Of a DNA stretch of 64,000 nt, positions 9,649 to 20,100 are shown piece after piece. The stretch is taken from the NCBI GenBank assembly GCA_021300355.1, contig JAJTEF010000008.1:18807-82806 (forward strand), given 5' to 3'. A program made the position numbers and the translations under genes. Every line of letters begins with the position of its first letter. The stretch's first letter is position 1. The stretch is from Sphingomonadaceae bacterium (GTDB taxonomy: Bacteria; Pseudomonadota; Alphaproteobacteria; Sphingomonadales; Sphingomonadaceae). The notes beneath the pieces were generated by a model that saw only the letters and a list, made by a program, of their open reading frames with translations, made no database searches and was not told the DNA's origin.

Positions 9649-10016
9649 CCCGTTATTTCACCGAAGATCATGAGTGGATCGAAGTCGACGGCGACAGCGC
9701 GACTGTTGGCATTACGGACTATGCACAAAGCCAGTTGGGCGACATCGTTTTTGCTGAAGTCCCTGCAACCGGCGCGACGCTGAAAAAAGGCGGCGATGCT
9801 GCGGTTGTGGAATCGGTCAAGGCCGCGTCAGATGTCTATGCACCCGTCAGCGGCACCGTGATTGAGGGCAATGCCGCATTGGAAGGCGACCCCGCGTTGG
9901 TGAACAACGATCCAGAAGGCGAGGGTTGGTTCTTCAAAATTACCCTCAGCGACACAAGCGAGCTCGACAGCCTGATGGATGCCGCCGCGTACAAGGCATT
10001 TGTCGACGGACTTTAA
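9645..10016 (+). CDS. gcvH: Glycine cleavage system H protein
   Basis: Small lipoyl carrier (123 residues) that shuttles the aminomethyl group between P and T proteins and electrons to L protein. The lipoylation lysine lies in [17 protein letters not shown] (Lys59). The [11 protein letters not shown] start and GEGWFFKI end are typical. A good Shine-Dalgarno (AAAGGAG) sits inside the end of gcvT, and start and stop overlap as ATGA. Confidence 0.97.
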   Translation: MTRYFTEDHEWIEVDGDSATVGITDYAQSQLGDIVFAEVPATGATLKKGGDAAVVESVKAASDVYAPVSGTVIEGNAALEGDPALVNNDPEGEGWFFKITLSDTSELDSLMDAAAYKAFVDGL

Positions 10017-10054
10017 GCTAATCCGTCCGCAACCTGCGGGCCATGGAGATTGAA

Positions 10055-11413
10055 ATGCGTTATTTGCCGCTTACCCCATCCGATCGTCAGGCCATGCTTG
10101 CTGTCATCGGGGCAAAATCGATTGATGATTTGTTCGCCGATGTGCCTGCGGAGGCGCGGCTAGACGGGCCGATCCATGGCTTGCCCAACCATGCCAGCGA
10201 AATGGCGGTTGAGCGGCATTTTTCAAATCTCACGCGGCAAAATATGACCGCGTCACACACGCCGTTCTTTTTAGGCGCGGGCGCGTACAAGCATCATGTT
10301 CCCGCAAGTGTTGACCATATCATCCAGCGCGGCGAATTCCTGACGGCCTATACGCCGTATCAGCCCGAAATCGCGCAGGGCACGCTGCAAATGCTGTTCG
10401 AATTCCAGACGCAGGTTGCGCGGCTTTTTGGCTGCGATGTGGCCAACGCGTCGATGTATGATGGTTCCACGGCGTGCTGGGAAGCCATTGGCATGGCTGG
10501 CCGTATTACGAAGCGCAGCAAAGCGGTACTCTCGTCGGGGCTGCACCCGCATTATGTCAGCGTGGCCAAGACGATGGCGCAATATACCGGCGACACGCTG
10601 GATACTGCCTTGCCAGAGCTTTCACCTGCCACCGATAGCGCACGCTTGCTGGGTGCCATCGACGGCGAGACGAGCTGCGTTGTCGTGCAATATCCCGATA
10701 TTCTTGGTCGTATTGAAGATCTGTCCGCGATTGCGGCCAAGGCGCATGAACATGGCGCGCTGCTGATTGCTGTGGTCACCGAACCCGTTGCATTGGGTGC
10801 CATCAAGGCACCCGGCGAAATGGGCGCAGACATTGTTGTGGGTGAGGGGCAGTCGCTTGGCGTCGGCCTTCAGTTCGGCGGGCCTTATGTCGGGCTGTTT
10901 GCGTGCAAGGAAAAGTTCGTTCGCCAGATGCCCGGTCGTTTATGTGGTGAGACTGTGGATGCCGAGGGCAAGCGCGGTTTCGTGCTAACGCTGTCCACGC
11001 GCGAACAGCATATCCGCCGTGAAAAGGCGACGTCAAATATCTGCACGAATTCAGGTCTTTGCGCATTGGCCTTCAGCATTCATCTGACATTGCTGGGTGA
11101 AAAGGGGCTGCGCGGATTGGCGGAACTCAACCACGGCCTAGCCGTCCAAGCCGCCGACCGGCTTTCGCAAATCGCTGGCGTTGAGCTCGTAAACGACACA
11201 TTTTTCAACGAGTTTACGTTGAAGCTGCCAAAGGAAGCGCGCCCCGTCGTTCGGGCATTGGCCGACCGAAAAGTCTTGGGCGGCGTCTCATTGGGCCGCT
11301 TATATCCCGATGTAGATGCGCTCGCCAATGGTCTGGTTGTCGCGGTGACCGAAGCCGCGACCATGGAGGATGTGGAAACATTTGCCGCCGCGTTGCAGGA
11401 GGTGTTGGCATGA
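10055..11413 (+). CDS. gcvPA: Glycine dehydrogenase (decarboxylating) subunit 1
   Basis: N-terminal half of the split P protein, which with GcvPB decarboxylates glycine and loads the aminomethyl group on GcvH. The product begins [15 protein letters not shown] and has the [15 protein letters not shown] and [13 protein letters not shown] blocks of the family. The ORF track start at 10043 is less likely: GGAG at 10045-10048 is correctly spaced for the ATG at 10055, giving 452 residues. No PLP lysine is expected here, since it lies in GcvPB. The end overlaps gcvPB by ATGA. Confidence 0.95.
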   Translation: MRYLPLTPSDRQAMLAVIGAKSIDDLFADVPAEARLDGPIHGLPNHASEMAVERHFSNLTRQNMTASHTPFFLGAGAYKHHVPASVDHIIQRGEFLTAYTPYQPEIAQGTLQMLFEFQTQVARLFGCDVANASMYDGSTACWEAIGMAGRITKRSKAVLSSGLHPHYVSVAKTMAQYTGDTLDTALPELSPATDSARLLGAIDGETSCVVVQYPDILGRIEDLSAIAAKAHEHGALLIAVVTEPVALGAIKAPGEMGADIVVGEGQSLGVGLQFGGPYVGLFACKEKFVRQMPGRLCGETVDAEGKRGFVLTLSTREQHIRREKATSNICTNSGLCALAFSIHLTLLGEKGLRGLAELNHGLAVQAADRLSQIAGVELVNDTFFNEFTLKLPKEARPVVRALADRKVLGGVSLGRLYPDVDALANGLVVAVTEAATMEDVETFAAALQEVLA

Positions 11414-12981
11414 GCACGATCAATCAAAGCGGTTGGAAGCCCGAAATGGGCAGCGCGGGCGAAGCCGGCCCCGCGACATATACCGGCAACAAGGCGCTGA
11501 TGCTGGAAGAGGCGTTGATTTTCGAAATCGGCACGACCGGAACAACGGGCGTTGATCTCGCGGATGCGCCGAAGGTCACGCCGCGCCTTGGCAATTTGGC
11601 CCGCCATCGCGACATTGGCCTTCCCGGCCTGTCCGAACCCGAAACGGTGCGCCATTACACCCGCCTCAGCCGTCAGAATTATGCCATCGACCTGGGCTTC
11701 TTCCCGCTGGGCAGCTGCACCATGAAGCACAACCCGCGGCTCAACGAAAAAGTCGCGCGGATGGAGGGCTTTGCCGATGTCCATCCGCTGCAGCCCGTTG
11801 AAACGGTGCAAGGCGCATTAGCGGTGATAAACGAGCTGGCGGTTTGGCTGATAAAACTGACCGGCATGCATGCCGTCGCCATGACACCGAAAGCTGGCGC
11901 GCACGGCGAACTGTGCGGTATCCTTGCTATCAAAGCGGCACTCGAAGCGCGCGGCGACCCGCGCAGCGTTATCCTCGTCCCCGAAAGCGCGCATGGCACC
12001 AACCCTGCCACGGCTGCTTTTGCCGGTTATGCGGTCGAAAATATTCCGGCAACGTCAGAAGGCCGTGTCGACTTGGCGGCGCTGAAGGCGCGGTTGGGCC
12101 CCGATGTTGCTGGCGTGATGATTACCAATCCGAACACGTGTGGCCTCTTCGAGCGGGACATGAAAGCCATCTCAGATGCGGTCCATGCTGCTGGCGGATA
12201 TGTATATTGCGATGGCGCGAACTTTAACGCCATCGTTGGCCGGGTGCGTCCGGGCGATCTCGGTATCGATGCGATGCATATCAACCTGCATAAGACTTTC
12301 TCCACCCCGCATGGCGGTGGTGGTCCGGGTTCGGGGCCGGTCGTTTTATCGGAAGCATTGTCACCTTTTGGTCCGATACCATTTACCGAGCGCCACGCAG
12401 ACGGGCACTATACGTTGGTCGAAGAAGAAACAGCCAGCGCGCGCCATCCGCACAGCTTCGGCCGCATGGTTGCCTTCCATGGCCAAATGGGCATGTTCAC
12501 GCGCGCTTTGTCCTACATCATGTCGCATGGTGCCGATGGTTTGCGTCAGGTGGCCGAAGACGCAGTGTTGAACGCCAATTACATCTTGCGCAGTCTTGAG
12601 GATGTCCTGGATGCGCCCTTTGCGCATAGCGGGCCATGTATGCATGAGGCATTGTTCAGCGATAATGGCTTGGCTGAGGGCTTTTCAACGCTCGATATCG
12701 CCAAGGGGCTGATTGACGAAGGCTATCACCCGATGACGGTCTATTTCCCGCTCGTCGTGCATGGGGCGATGTTGATTGAGCCAACCGAAACCGAAAGCAA
12801 GGCCACGCTTGACCAGTTTATCGGTGCGATGCGCTCGGTCGTGCAACGGGCGAAGGCCGGGGATCCGATGCTGAAATCTGCACCACATCACGCGCCACGC
12901 CGTCGCTTGGACGAAACCCAGGCTGCGCGAAAGCCCGTGCTCGTATGGCGCGAACCCGAACAGGCGGTTGCGGCGGAATGA
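11410..12981 (+). CDS. gcvPB: Glycine dehydrogenase (decarboxylating) subunit 2
   Basis: C-terminal half of the split P protein and carrier of pyridoxal phosphate. The 523-residue product has the PLP lysine in [17 protein letters not shown] (about Lys295), the glycine-rich loop after it, the [12 protein letters not shown] block and the [15 protein letters not shown] block. Start and stop overlap both neighbours by ATGA, so the subunits should be made in equal amounts. A typical partner set, complete except for the L protein, which is usually encoded elsewhere. Confidence 0.96.
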   Translation: MSTINQSGWKPEMGSAGEAGPATYTGNKALMLEEALIFEIGTTGTTGVDLADAPKVTPRLGNLARHRDIGLPGLSEPETVRHYTRLSRQNYAIDLGFFPLGSCTMKHNPRLNEKVARMEGFADVHPLQPVETVQGALAVINELAVWLIKLTGMHAVAMTPKAGAHGELCGILAIKAALEARGDPRSVILVPESAHGTNPATAAFAGYAVENIPATSEGRVDLAALKARLGPDVAGVMITNPNTCGLFERDMKAISDAVHAAGGYVYCDGANFNAIVGRVRPGDLGIDAMHINLHKTFSTPHGGGGPGSGPVVLSEALSPFGPIPFTERHADGHYTLVEEETASARHPHSFGRMVAFHGQMGMFTRALSYIMSHGADGLRQVAEDAVLNANYILRSLEDVLDAPFAHSGPCMHEALFSDNGLAEGFSTLDIAKGLIDEGYHPMTVYFPLVVHGAMLIEPTETESKATLDQFIGAMRSVVQRAKAGDPMLKSAPHHAPRRRLDETQAARKPVLVWREPEQAVAAE

Positions 12982-13607
12982 CCACGCCGCAGCCCTTTGT
13001 GTTTGAGAGCGGCCCCGAGGTAAAGCGGTACGCGCCAGCGACGGTGCGTAACCGCGATGCGATAGCGGAGGCACTTGCAACATTGCTACCCGACCGCGGG
13101 CTCGTGCTCGAAATCGCGAGTGGCACGGGCGAACATGTGGTGCACTTTGCCAAGCTGTTCCCTGCGTTGACATGGCAGCCGACCGACCCCGATCCCATTG
13201 CTGTGGCGTCGATTGACGCGTGGCGTGCGGACGAGAATGCGGCGAATGCATTGCCTGCGATGTTGCTGGATGCCGCGTCCGACTGGCCCATGACGCAGGC
13301 CAATGCGGTGCTGTGCATCAATATGTTACATATCAGCCCATGGGCGGCCACGGTCGGGTTGCTGCGCAATGCAGCCCGAACGCTTGGCCCGTCCGAGCCG
13401 CTGTGCATTTATGGGCCATTCCGTCAGCGCGATGTTCCCCTCGCGCAGAGCAATGCTGCATTTGATGCGTCATTGCGCCAACAAAACCCCGAATGGGGCC
13501 TTCGTACTGTCGAGGACCTGATCGACACAGCTGGTGAAATAGGCTTGCGCCTCGACCAGATCGTGGAAATGCCCGCCAACAATCTGCTGCTTGTATTCCG
13601 CGCCTAG
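12978..13607 (+). CDS. DUF938 family SAM-dependent methyltransferase
   Basis: The 209-residue product, starting [20 protein letters not shown], contains a class I methyltransferase glycine motif (GLVLEIASGTGEHVVHFAKLFP) and the WQPTDPDPIAVASI segment typical of DUF938. The usual substrate of the family is not established. The ORF track begins 11 codons earlier, but the ATG at 12978 overlaps the gcvPB stop (ATGA), in keeping with the rest of the operon. The TAG stop (13605-13607) is formed by the edge of the 207-bp palindrome that follows, so the original C-terminus may have been slightly different. Confidence 0.82.
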   Translation: MTTPQPFVFESGPEVKRYAPATVRNRDAIAEALATLLPDRGLVLEIASGTGEHVVHFAKLFPALTWQPTDPDPIAVASIDAWRADENAANALPAMLLDAASDWPMTQANAVLCINMLHISPWAATVGLLRNAARTLGPSEPLCIYGPFRQRDVPLAQSNAAFDASLRQQNPEWGLRTVEDLIDTAGEIGLRLDQIVEMPANNLLLVFRA

Positions 13608-13811
13608 GGTCAGGGCCTATTAAATGCACCCTCGCGGCGTCAAAATGGCAAAGATATCGAAGCCATTTTGGCGTCCTTCGGATTTGACCCATATTGTCCA
13701 TCGCCGCGTTGGCAAGCTTGGACTTAGAACCACTAAGTCCGACGCTTACCGCCTTGCACTGAACAATATGGCCTCAAACCGCGATGGTGCATTTAATAGG
13801 TCCTGACCCTA
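13605..13811. repeat. 207-bp imperfect palindromic element (MITE-like)
   Basis: The outer arms TAGGGTCAGG.CCTATTAAATGCACC.TCGCGG and their reverse complement pair over about 33 bp with two mismatches. The arms continue less perfectly (CCATATTGT shared by both sides) to a perfect centre GGACTTAG-AACCA-CTAAGTCC. The whole fills the gap between two convergent genes, and both outer TAG triplets serve as their stop codons. No transposase is present, and no second copy was seen in the window. It could be a non-autonomous mobile element, a strong two-way transcription terminator, or both. The 60-codon ORF inside (13624-13806) is a by-product of the palindrome. Confidence 0.85.
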
Positions 13812-15089
13812 AATTAGCAAGCCAACGGCGTGAATGACGATGCCCGCCATGCCGCCGACCAATGTTCCGTTAATGCGGATGAATTGGAGGTCGCTGCCCA
13901 CGGCATTTTCGACGCGGTCGGTGATGGTTGAGGCGTCCCAGCGGGCCACAGTATCGGAAACGAGCGTCACGATATTATCGCCGTAATTTTCGGTGGTGCC
14001 GACAATCGCGCGGCGCGCGAAGCGGTTGATTTGCAGCTTTAGGCCTGAATCTTCCTGAAGCCTGCCGCCAAGCTTTATCAGGGCGTCGCCAAAGCTGCCC
14101 GCGAGCGCGGCGTCGGGGTTGCGTGCAGCCTTTAACAAGCCATCACGGCCTTGGTCCCACAGGCTGTTGATCCATTTGCCCATCGCGGGGTTTTCGAGCA
14201 ACTGCCCCTTCCAATGCGCGACCTTCGCCTGCAATTCCTTGTCATGGCGTAGATCGTGCGCCAGTTTGGCGAGGCCCTCTTCGCCCTTTTCCCGTAAAGG
14301 GTGATCTGGGTCTTCCGCCATTTCGTGCAGCAGCTTATTGAGGCCGTTGACGATGGCGTTCGCCAATTTGTCGTCAAGGCCAGTCCAGCGCATGATGGTG
14401 TTGGCGCGTTCCTCCACCATTTGGCGAATGAGATGCTCATTGGCCTCCAGCGTGGCCGAGGCCCATTTGATGATGCCGTCGAGCACAGGAATATGCCGGC
14501 GCTCGCGGATCATCGCGGTCAACAATTGGCCAAGCAGGGGCGCAATATCGAGCTTGTCGAGCTGCTTGCGGATCGCGCCTTTGGCCACACCACCGAGCCG
14601 TTCATCATCCAGCGCGGCGATGATATCACCCAACAGGCGCGAGGCACCTATGCGCATGCGGCCTTCGCCGCCGGCAGGTGCGCTCAAAAACTTGCCCATG
14701 GCACCCGCGACATCCATGCGCTGCACGCGGCGCGCGACAACCTTGGTCGTCAGAAAGTTGGTGCGCAGAAAGCTCGCAAGCGTGCGGCCAAGCCGTTCTT
14801 TATTGTTCGGAATGATCGCAGTGTGCGGAATGGGGATGCCAAGCGGGTGGCGGAACAGGGCGGTGACCGCAAACCAGTCCGCCAGGCCGCCGACCATGCC
14901 AGCCTCTGCAAAGGCGCGCAGAAAGCCCCAATAGCCATCATAACGCGTTTCCATATATTTGCCGAAGACGAACAAAGCGGCCATCGCCAACAGCAAGGCC
15001 GTGGCGATAATCCGCATTTGACGCAGTTCAGCGTCGCGCTCGGCGTAACGGATTTTCTCCGACTGTCCCAGTTTATCGGCAGATTTCAC
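13809..15089 (-). CDS. DUF445 family membrane protein
   Basis: The 426-residue product has an N-terminal membrane helix (IIATALLLAMAALFVFGKYME, about residues 28-48), a second hydrophobic segment (FAEAGMVGGLADWFAVTALF), the DUF445 block HPLGIPIPHTAIIPNNKERLG, a long helical middle and a C-terminal helix (LVGGMAGIVIHAVGLLI). DUF445 proteins are inner membrane proteins of unknown role. The stop codon is supplied by the 207-bp palindrome. Lies 43 bp before the RND permease end on the same strand, so it may be transcribed alone. Confidence 0.85.
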   Translation of the reverse strand: MKSADKLGQSEKIRYAERDAELRQMRIIATALLLAMAALFVFGKYMETRYDGYWGFLRAFAEAGMVGGLADWFAVTALFRHPLGIPIPHTAIIPNNKERLGRTLASFLRTNFLTTKVVARRVQRMDVAGAMGKFLSAPAGGEGRMRIGASRLLGDIIAALDDERLGGVAKGAIRKQLDKLDIAPLLGQLLTAMIRERRHIPVLDGIIKWASATLEANEHLIRQMVEERANTIMRWTGLDDKLANAIVNGLNKLLHEMAEDPDHPLREKGEEGLAKLAHDLRHDKELQAKVAHWKGQLLENPAMGKWINSLWDQGRDGLLKAARNPDAALAGSFGDALIKLGGRLQEDSGLKLQINRFARRAIVGTTENYGDNIVTLVSDTVARWDASTITDRVENAVGSDLQFIRINGTLVGGMAGIVIHAVGLLI

Positions 15090-15132
15090 ATCACTGCCTT
15101 AGCCAAGGCCTGCCAAGCTGCCAAGTAAAGCG

Positions 15133-18100
15133 TCACTCCGCAGGCTGAAGCCCGCCGAGGTCGTCCTTGCCCGCTGTTTTGCCAGTTGCCTTTGCAGGCG
15201 TGGCGACGGGCGGAGCGACATCTTCGCCATGCTTGTCGGGATCATAGGTCAGCAACCGCGTGCGCAACCATGGACCAACGCGCTTTTCAAAACCATCGGC
15301 AAGGCTGAAGCCCGCAGGAACGATCAGCAACGTTAGCAAGGTCGAAACGATCAGGCCGCCGATCACGACGGTGCCCATTGGCGAGCGCCACTGGCCGTCG
15401 CCGCCGAGCGAGAGCGCGGTTGGCACCATGCCAGCGGTCATCGCGACCGTGGTCATAACGATTGGCTGGGCACGCTTATGACCGGCTTCCATGATGGCTT
15501 GGAACTTGGGAACGCCGCGCGCCATTTCCTCAATCGCAAAGTCGATCAGCAGAATGGAGTTTTTCGCAACGATACCAAACAGCATCAATATACCGATGAA
15601 CACAGGCATGGAGATTGGCTGTCCAACAAGGCCAAGGGCGATCAAACCACCCAATGGAGCCAAGAGCAGCGAACCCATATTGACCAAAGGCGACATGAAG
15701 CGATGGTACAAAAGCACCAGCACCGCGAACACCAGCAAGGTTCCGGAAATCAGCGCCACGAGGAAGTCGCCCTGCATTTCCTGTTCCCATTCCTGACTGC
15801 CAAAGGGTGCGCGCGACACGCCCGTAGGCAGATTTTTCATGATGGGAAGGTTGTTGATCTTTGCGTCCGCAACCGATGACACAATGCCAGGGGCAAAATC
15901 CGCGCCGATAAAGATACGGAAATTCTGGTTCCGGCGTTGGACCGATGTTGGGCCAGCACCGAAGCTGATGTCCGCCACACGGGATAGTGGAACAGACCCA
16001 CCACTCGCCAATGGCACCGGCAAGTTGCGGATGACATCCAAGTCCTGACGCGATTCCTTCGCAAGCATCACGCGGATCGGGATTTGACGGTCAGACAGCG
16101 AAAATTTTGCGCTATTCTGGTCAATGTCACCCAACGTCGCAACGCGGATTGTCTGGCTCAGCGCGACGGTTGATACGCCAAGTTGTGACGCAAGGTCATT
16201 ACGCGGCGTTATGATCAATTCGGGACGCTGCAAATCAGCGGAAATACGCGGCGCGCGCAGTTCGGGCAGCGTCTTCATCTGCTCCACAAGCGTTGCCGCT
16301 GTCCGGTCCAGCATTTTGGGGTCTGATCCGGACAACATGACCGAAACGTCGCGACCTGAACCGCCGCCGCCGCCGCCCGGGCCATTCGCCTGAAACGTGA
16401 CGCGTGCGTCGGCGATTTTTGTGAGCAAGGGTGTCAGATCTTCTTCAAACTGTTGGCTGGTCCGCGCACGGTCTTCATGCAAAGTGATGAACATGCTAGC
16501 GCCGCCTTCGCGCATGCTTTGAAGGGCGGTTTTTACCTCCGGCTGCTTTTCGATAATCGCAGCAGCCTCATTGGCCACTTCGCGGGTCCGCTCAAGCGTC
16601 GTGCCCGGAACCATTTCAATACGCACACGGCTGAAATCGGTATTGCCGTCGGGGAAGAACTGCTTTGGCAGGATGATTAACAACGCGACGGTCAGGCCCA
16701 AAGCGGCTGCGCCAATACCCATCATCCAGCGGCGATGGCCAAGCGACCAGCGCAGGATCTTCATATACCGGTCTATCCAGCTCGCCTCGCCATGTTCGGC
16801 CATGCCGTCGGATTTGAGGAAATAAGCGGCGATCATCGGCGTAATCATACGCGCGACGGCAAGGCTCATGAGCACCGACGCCACAACGGTCAGGCCGAAA
16901 TTTTTGAAGAATTGTCCCGCGACACCGGGCATCAAACCAACGGGCAGGAACACCGCGACAATCGAGAATGTGGTGGCAACCACGGCAAGCCCGATTTCGT
17001 CGGCCGCATCAATTGACGCCTGATAGGCGGATTTGCCCATGCGCATGTGCCGGACGATATTTTCAATTTCCACGATCGCGTCATCCACCAGCACCCCGGC
17101 AACAAGGCCAAGCGCGAGCAGCGACATGGTGTTGAGCGTAAAGCCCAACAGGTCCAGGAACCAGAAAGTCGGAATAGCGGACAGCGGAATGGCAATCGCG
17201 GAAATGATCGTCGCACGCCAATCGCGCAGGAAGAGGAACACAACGACGATGGCGAGCAATGCGCCTTCAATCATCGCCGCCATTGAGCTTTTATATTGGC
17301 CCTTGGTGTAATCGACGCTGTTGAACAAAGTGATGAAATTCACACCGGGATTTTCTTTTTCGATCTCGGCGATTTTGACCATCGCGTTGTCAAAGACCGT
17401 GACGTCGGACGCACCCTTGGCACGTGACATACCAAAGGTGACGACCTGCTTGCCGCCGGCAAATGCCATGGACCTCTGTTCGCTGAAGCCATCAGTGACC
17501 TCGGCAACGTCGGCGAGCTTAATCGAACGACCGCCGCCAAGGCTGATTTGCGTTTGGCTTAAGGCGAACGCATCGGTTGCGTTGCCAAGCACGCGCACCG
17601 ACTGGCGCGATCCTGCGATTTGCGATTGTCCGCCCGACGCGTTGACATTTTGCTGACGCAGGACGCTGTTGATCTGGCTTGCGGTTACGCCAAGAGACTG
17701 CATCTTGGCAGGGTCAAGAACGATACGAATTTCACGGTTTACGCCGCCATTTCGGCTAACTGACGCCATGCCTTCAACCGACAGTAACCGCCGGGCGACG
17801 GTATCATCGACAAACCAGCTGAGTTGCTCAAGCGTCATATCACTGGCTTCGACCGCGAAATAGGCGATCGGGTCGCTGGATGTTGCGACCTTGAAAATCT
17901 GCGGCTCCAAAATGCCGTCGGGCAAGTCGCTGCGGATTTGGTCGACAGCATTTTTGACTTCGCTGACCGCCGCATTGATGTCGTCGCCAATTTCGAATTC
18001 GGCGCTGACCGTCGTGTTGCCTTCGCTTGAGCTGGCATCGATGTTGCGCACACCCTGAACACTGCGGATCGCGGATTCGACCTTTTGGGTGATCTGCGTT

Positions 18101-18288
18101 GTGATTTCGGTCGGCGCTGCGCCAGGCTGAGAAATCGACACAACGACAACGGGGAATTCGATGTCAGGATCGTTCTGCACGTCCATATTCATGAACGACA
18201 TGATGCCCGCAATGGTGAGCGCGACGAACAAAACAATCGGAACCACCGGGTTCCGGATGGACCATGCGGATATGTTATTTAAATTCAT
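15133..18288 (-). CDS. RND efflux transporter permease
   Basis: The 1051-residue inner membrane antiporter has the usual RND build: first helix PVVPIVLFVALTIAG, a large periplasmic porter domain, helices 2-6 around residues 340-480, a second porter domain and helices 8-12. The proton-relay aspartates are present in VLVDDAIVEIENIVRHM (Asp402/Asp403), and the helix-10 lysine in GIVAKNSILLIDFA (Lys909). The GGGGGG loop around residue 640 is unusual, and the C-terminus carries an extra Pro/Ala/Lys tail. It belongs with the adaptor gene 26 bp upstream. No outer membrane factor gene is adjacent. Substrate unknown; drug or organic anion export is likely. Confidence 0.94.
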   Translation of the reverse strand: MNLNNISAWSIRNPVVPIVLFVALTIAGIMSFMNMDVQNDPDIEFPVVVVSISQPGAAPTEITTQITQKVESAIRSVQGVRNIDASSSEGNTTVSAEFEIGDDINAAVSEVKNAVDQIRSDLPDGILEPQIFKVATSSDPIAYFAVEASDMTLEQLSWFVDDTVARRLLSVEGMASVSRNGGVNREIRIVLDPAKMQSLGVTASQINSVLRQQNVNASGGQSQIAGSRQSVRVLGNATDAFALSQTQISLGGGRSIKLADVAEVTDGFSEQRSMAFAGGKQVVTFGMSRAKGASDVTVFDNAMVKIAEIEKENPGVNFITLFNSVDYTKGQYKSSMAAMIEGALLAIVVVFLFLRDWRATIISAIAIPLSAIPTFWFLDLLGFTLNTMSLLALGLVAGVLVDDAIVEIENIVRHMRMGKSAYQASIDAADEIGLAVVATTFSIVAVFLPVGLMPGVAGQFFKNFGLTVVASVLMSLAVARMITPMIAAYFLKSDGMAEHGEASWIDRYMKILRWSLGHRRWMMGIGAAALGLTVALLIILPKQFFPDGNTDFSRVRIEMVPGTTLERTREVANEAAAIIEKQPEVKTALQSMREGGASMFITLHEDRARTSQQFEEDLTPLLTKIADARVTFQANGPGGGGGGSGRDVSVMLSGSDPKMLDRTAATLVEQMKTLPELRAPRISADLQRPELIITPRNDLASQLGVSTVALSQTIRVATLGDIDQNSAKFSLSDRQIPIRVMLAKESRQDLDVIRNLPVPLASGGSVPLSRVADISFGAGPTSVQRRNQNFRIFIGADFAPGIVSSVADAKINNLPIMKNLPTGVSRAPFGSQEWEQEMQGDFLVALISGTLLVFAVLVLLYHRFMSPLVNMGSLLLAPLGGLIALGLVGQPISMPVFIGILMLFGIVAKNSILLIDFAIEEMARGVPKFQAIMEAGHKRAQPIVMTTVAMTAGMVPTALSLGGDGQWRSPMGTVVIGGLIVSTLLTLLIVPAGFSLADGFEKRVGPWLRTRLLTYDPDKHGEDVAPPVATPAKATGKTAGKDDLGGLQPAE

Positions 18289-18314
18289 GATTTATATCCC
18301 GACAGGTCCAAAAC

Positions 18315-19490
18315 TTACTGCTTTTTCAAAAGCTTGGGATTGATCGTTTCGCCTGGATTGAGGAAGCCACCAGCGTACAAAACGACGCGTTCGGTGCCAT
18401 CAAGACCCTGTTCGATAATCAAACCATTTGCCGTCACGGAACCGACCTTCACGGGGCGTTGCTGTACCTTGTTACCCTTGCCAACAATATAGACAAAGCT
18501 GCCTTCACGGCCAGTTTGCACCGCGGATTCGGGCAGAACCGGTGCAGTCATCGCGCCTGCCTTAATCTCGACCGACGCAAAGCCGCCCGGACGCAATGCT
18601 GTGTCAAAAGGCAGTGCGATACGCGCCATGCCCTGACGGCTTTGGGCATCAATCATCGGCGCAATCTGCCAGATGCTGCCGTTGAAGGCACGATCTGTCC
18701 CGACTGGCGTGACGGTCGCAGGGACACCGACTGCAACTTGACCGAGATCATCTTCGCTTAACTTTGCCTGCAGCTCCAGCTCGCCATCTTTGGCGATGCG
18801 GAACAGGATTCCGCTGCCTGCCGATACCGTTTGACCGGGTTCGACTTTGCGTTCCAGTACATAACCGGAAACCGGTGCGCGGACATCAAGCCGTGCGTTG
18901 CGCGCACGGGTTTCGGCAAGCTGCGCATTGGCGACGTTAACGCGCGCACGTGTCGCATCGCGTGTTGCTGTCTTGCGATCGACATCTGCTTTTGAAATGA
19001 AGCCGCGCTCAACAAGCTGCATCGCACGTTCGAGTTCATTTTGCGCGAGTTGAAGGTCTGCGCGCGCGACACCAATTTGTGCCTCAAGCGCGGCGGCTTG
19101 TTGTGTCTGGACCGAGCGGTCAACGCTCACGAGAACCTGACCTTGGCGCACCCATTCACCAGCATCGACATATACCTGAAGCACGCGTCCGCCTTCGCCA
19201 ACGACACCAACGGGAATTTCGCGGCGTGCGGCCAGCGTGCCCGTCGCGTTAATGGCGCGCACAACAGAATCGCGACCAGGGGCAACCACGGTAACGGTTT
19301 GCGCTTGGCCTGCCTTGTCGGCGTCCGTCGGTGCCGCGGTGCTGCTGCCAAAGAAATAATAAGCGGCGCCCGCAACGGCCAAAATTGCGACAACAATCAG
19401 CGCGATGTTCCGCCGACGCCGATTGCGTTCTGCGTTATCCACCACCACATCGCTACCCAGCGAACTGCTCAAAGTTGTTTCGTAATTCAT
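18315..19490 (-). CDS. RND efflux periplasmic adaptor subunit
   Basis: Membrane fusion protein that bridges the RND permease and an outer membrane channel. From MNYETTL it has 391 residues: a basic stretch (RNRRRRN), one membrane anchor (IALIVVAILAVAGAAYYFF, about 30-48), lipoyl half-motifs (IPVGVVGEGGRVLQVYVDAGEWVRQGQVL and ARLDVRAPVSGYVLERKVEPGQTV), a coiled-coil hairpin between them and a beta-barrel domain after it. The ORF track starts 15 codons upstream; MNYETT is preferred for a normal length. First gene of the pump operon. Confidence 0.92.
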   Translation of the reverse strand: MNYETTLSSSLGSDVVVDNAERNRRRRNIALIVVAILAVAGAAYYFFGSSTAAPTDADKAGQAQTVTVVAPGRDSVVRAINATGTLAARREIPVGVVGEGGRVLQVYVDAGEWVRQGQVLVSVDRSVQTQQAAALEAQIGVARADLQLAQNELERAMQLVERGFISKADVDRKTATRDATRARVNVANAQLAETRARNARLDVRAPVSGYVLERKVEPGQTVSAGSGILFRIAKDGELELQAKLSEDDLGQVAVGVPATVTPVGTDRAFNGSIWQIAPMIDAQSRQGMARIALPFDTALRPGGFASVEIKAGAMTAPVLPESAVQTGREGSFVYIVGKGNKVQQRPVKVGSVTANGLIIEQGLDGTERVVLYAGGFLNPGETINPKLLKKQ

Positions 19491-19800
19491 ACCGATGTTC
19501 CAAATTCTGTCGCGGGCGCGCGTTACGCAACCCAATGTTTTTATAGCGGAGCTGTATTACCTTAATAAGTCACTGCCTGCAAGCAGCAGAATACCAACAG
19601 CTAAACCGCCTTATTGGTCCCTATACGATAGTGGAAAAGCTTGTCCGCAACAATAGGAACTGTCGTCGATATGTTTCGACGAACAACAGTAAAGGACAGC
19701 CAGAACAATCACTGCACCAAAAAGAAGCCATGATCCGTGCGCACGAAAAACCCCGCACAAGGCGGGGTTGGTCTTTTCGCTGGCAATTGAAGACGCGCGG
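19491..19800. other. Intergenic region upstream of the RND operon
   Basis: This gap between the sciP stop and the RND adaptor start holds no credible gene. It contains the sciP terminator (19745-19770) and a perfect 7-bp inverted repeat, TCGTCGA-TATGTT-TCGACGA (19663-19682), about 170 bp upstream of the adaptor start. The repeat may be an operator for the pump, but no regulator gene lies next to it. Confidence 0.5.
19745..19770 (-). terminator. Rho-independent terminator after sciP
   Basis: On the minus strand a perfect 8-bp stem AACCCCGC/GCGGGGTT with a 5-base loop (CTTGT read on this strand) is followed by a run of T (five in plus-strand A notation), about 30 bp after the sciP stop. Confidence 0.85.
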
Positions 19801-20100
19801 TCAGTATTTCTGCTGACGCTCATACAAGTCGCGATAATGCTGAATACGGGTTACGCGCAGGCCGGGCATACCCGACCGGTCGACTGCCCGCTGCCACGAC
19901 GCAAATTCTTCGAGCGTCAGATCATAGCGTTCGCACACGTCATTGATGGACAATAGCCCGCCATTTACCGCAGCGACCACTTCCGCTTTGCGGCGGACAA
20001 CCCACCGCGTTGTGCCGGGGGGTGGCAAGCTGTCCAACGTGAGCGGTTCGCCCAATGGACCAATGACCTGCGCTGGACGGAATTTCTGGTTCTCAATCAT
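19801..20100 (-). CDS. sciP: CtrA inhibitor SciP (DUF1153)
   Basis: Small helix-turn-helix protein of 99 residues. In Caulobacter SciP binds CtrA or its target promoters and blocks CtrA-driven transcription early in the cell cycle. The conserved block VIGPLGEPLTLDSLPPPGTTRWVVRRKAEVV and the helix-turn-helix-like LSINDVCERYDLTLEEFASWQRAVDRSG are clear. The ORF track starts six codons earlier; MIENQKFRPAQ is the usual family start and has AGGA upstream. Followed by its own terminator, so probably a single-gene unit. Confidence 0.9.
   Translation of the reverse strand: MIENQKFRPAQVIGPLGEPLTLDSLPPPGTTRWVVRRKAEVVAAVNGGLLSINDVCERYDLTLEEFASWQRAVDRSGMPGLRVTRIQHYRDLYERQQKY

Noticed and set aside
13624-13806. 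60-codon ORF in the gap after the DUF938 gene
   Set aside because: It lies wholly in the imperfect palindrome and has no ribosome site or family resemblance.
16372-16393. Run of GGC/GCC codons in the RND permease as a frameshift spot
   Set aside because: The reading frame continues normally on both sides and encodes a glycine loop.
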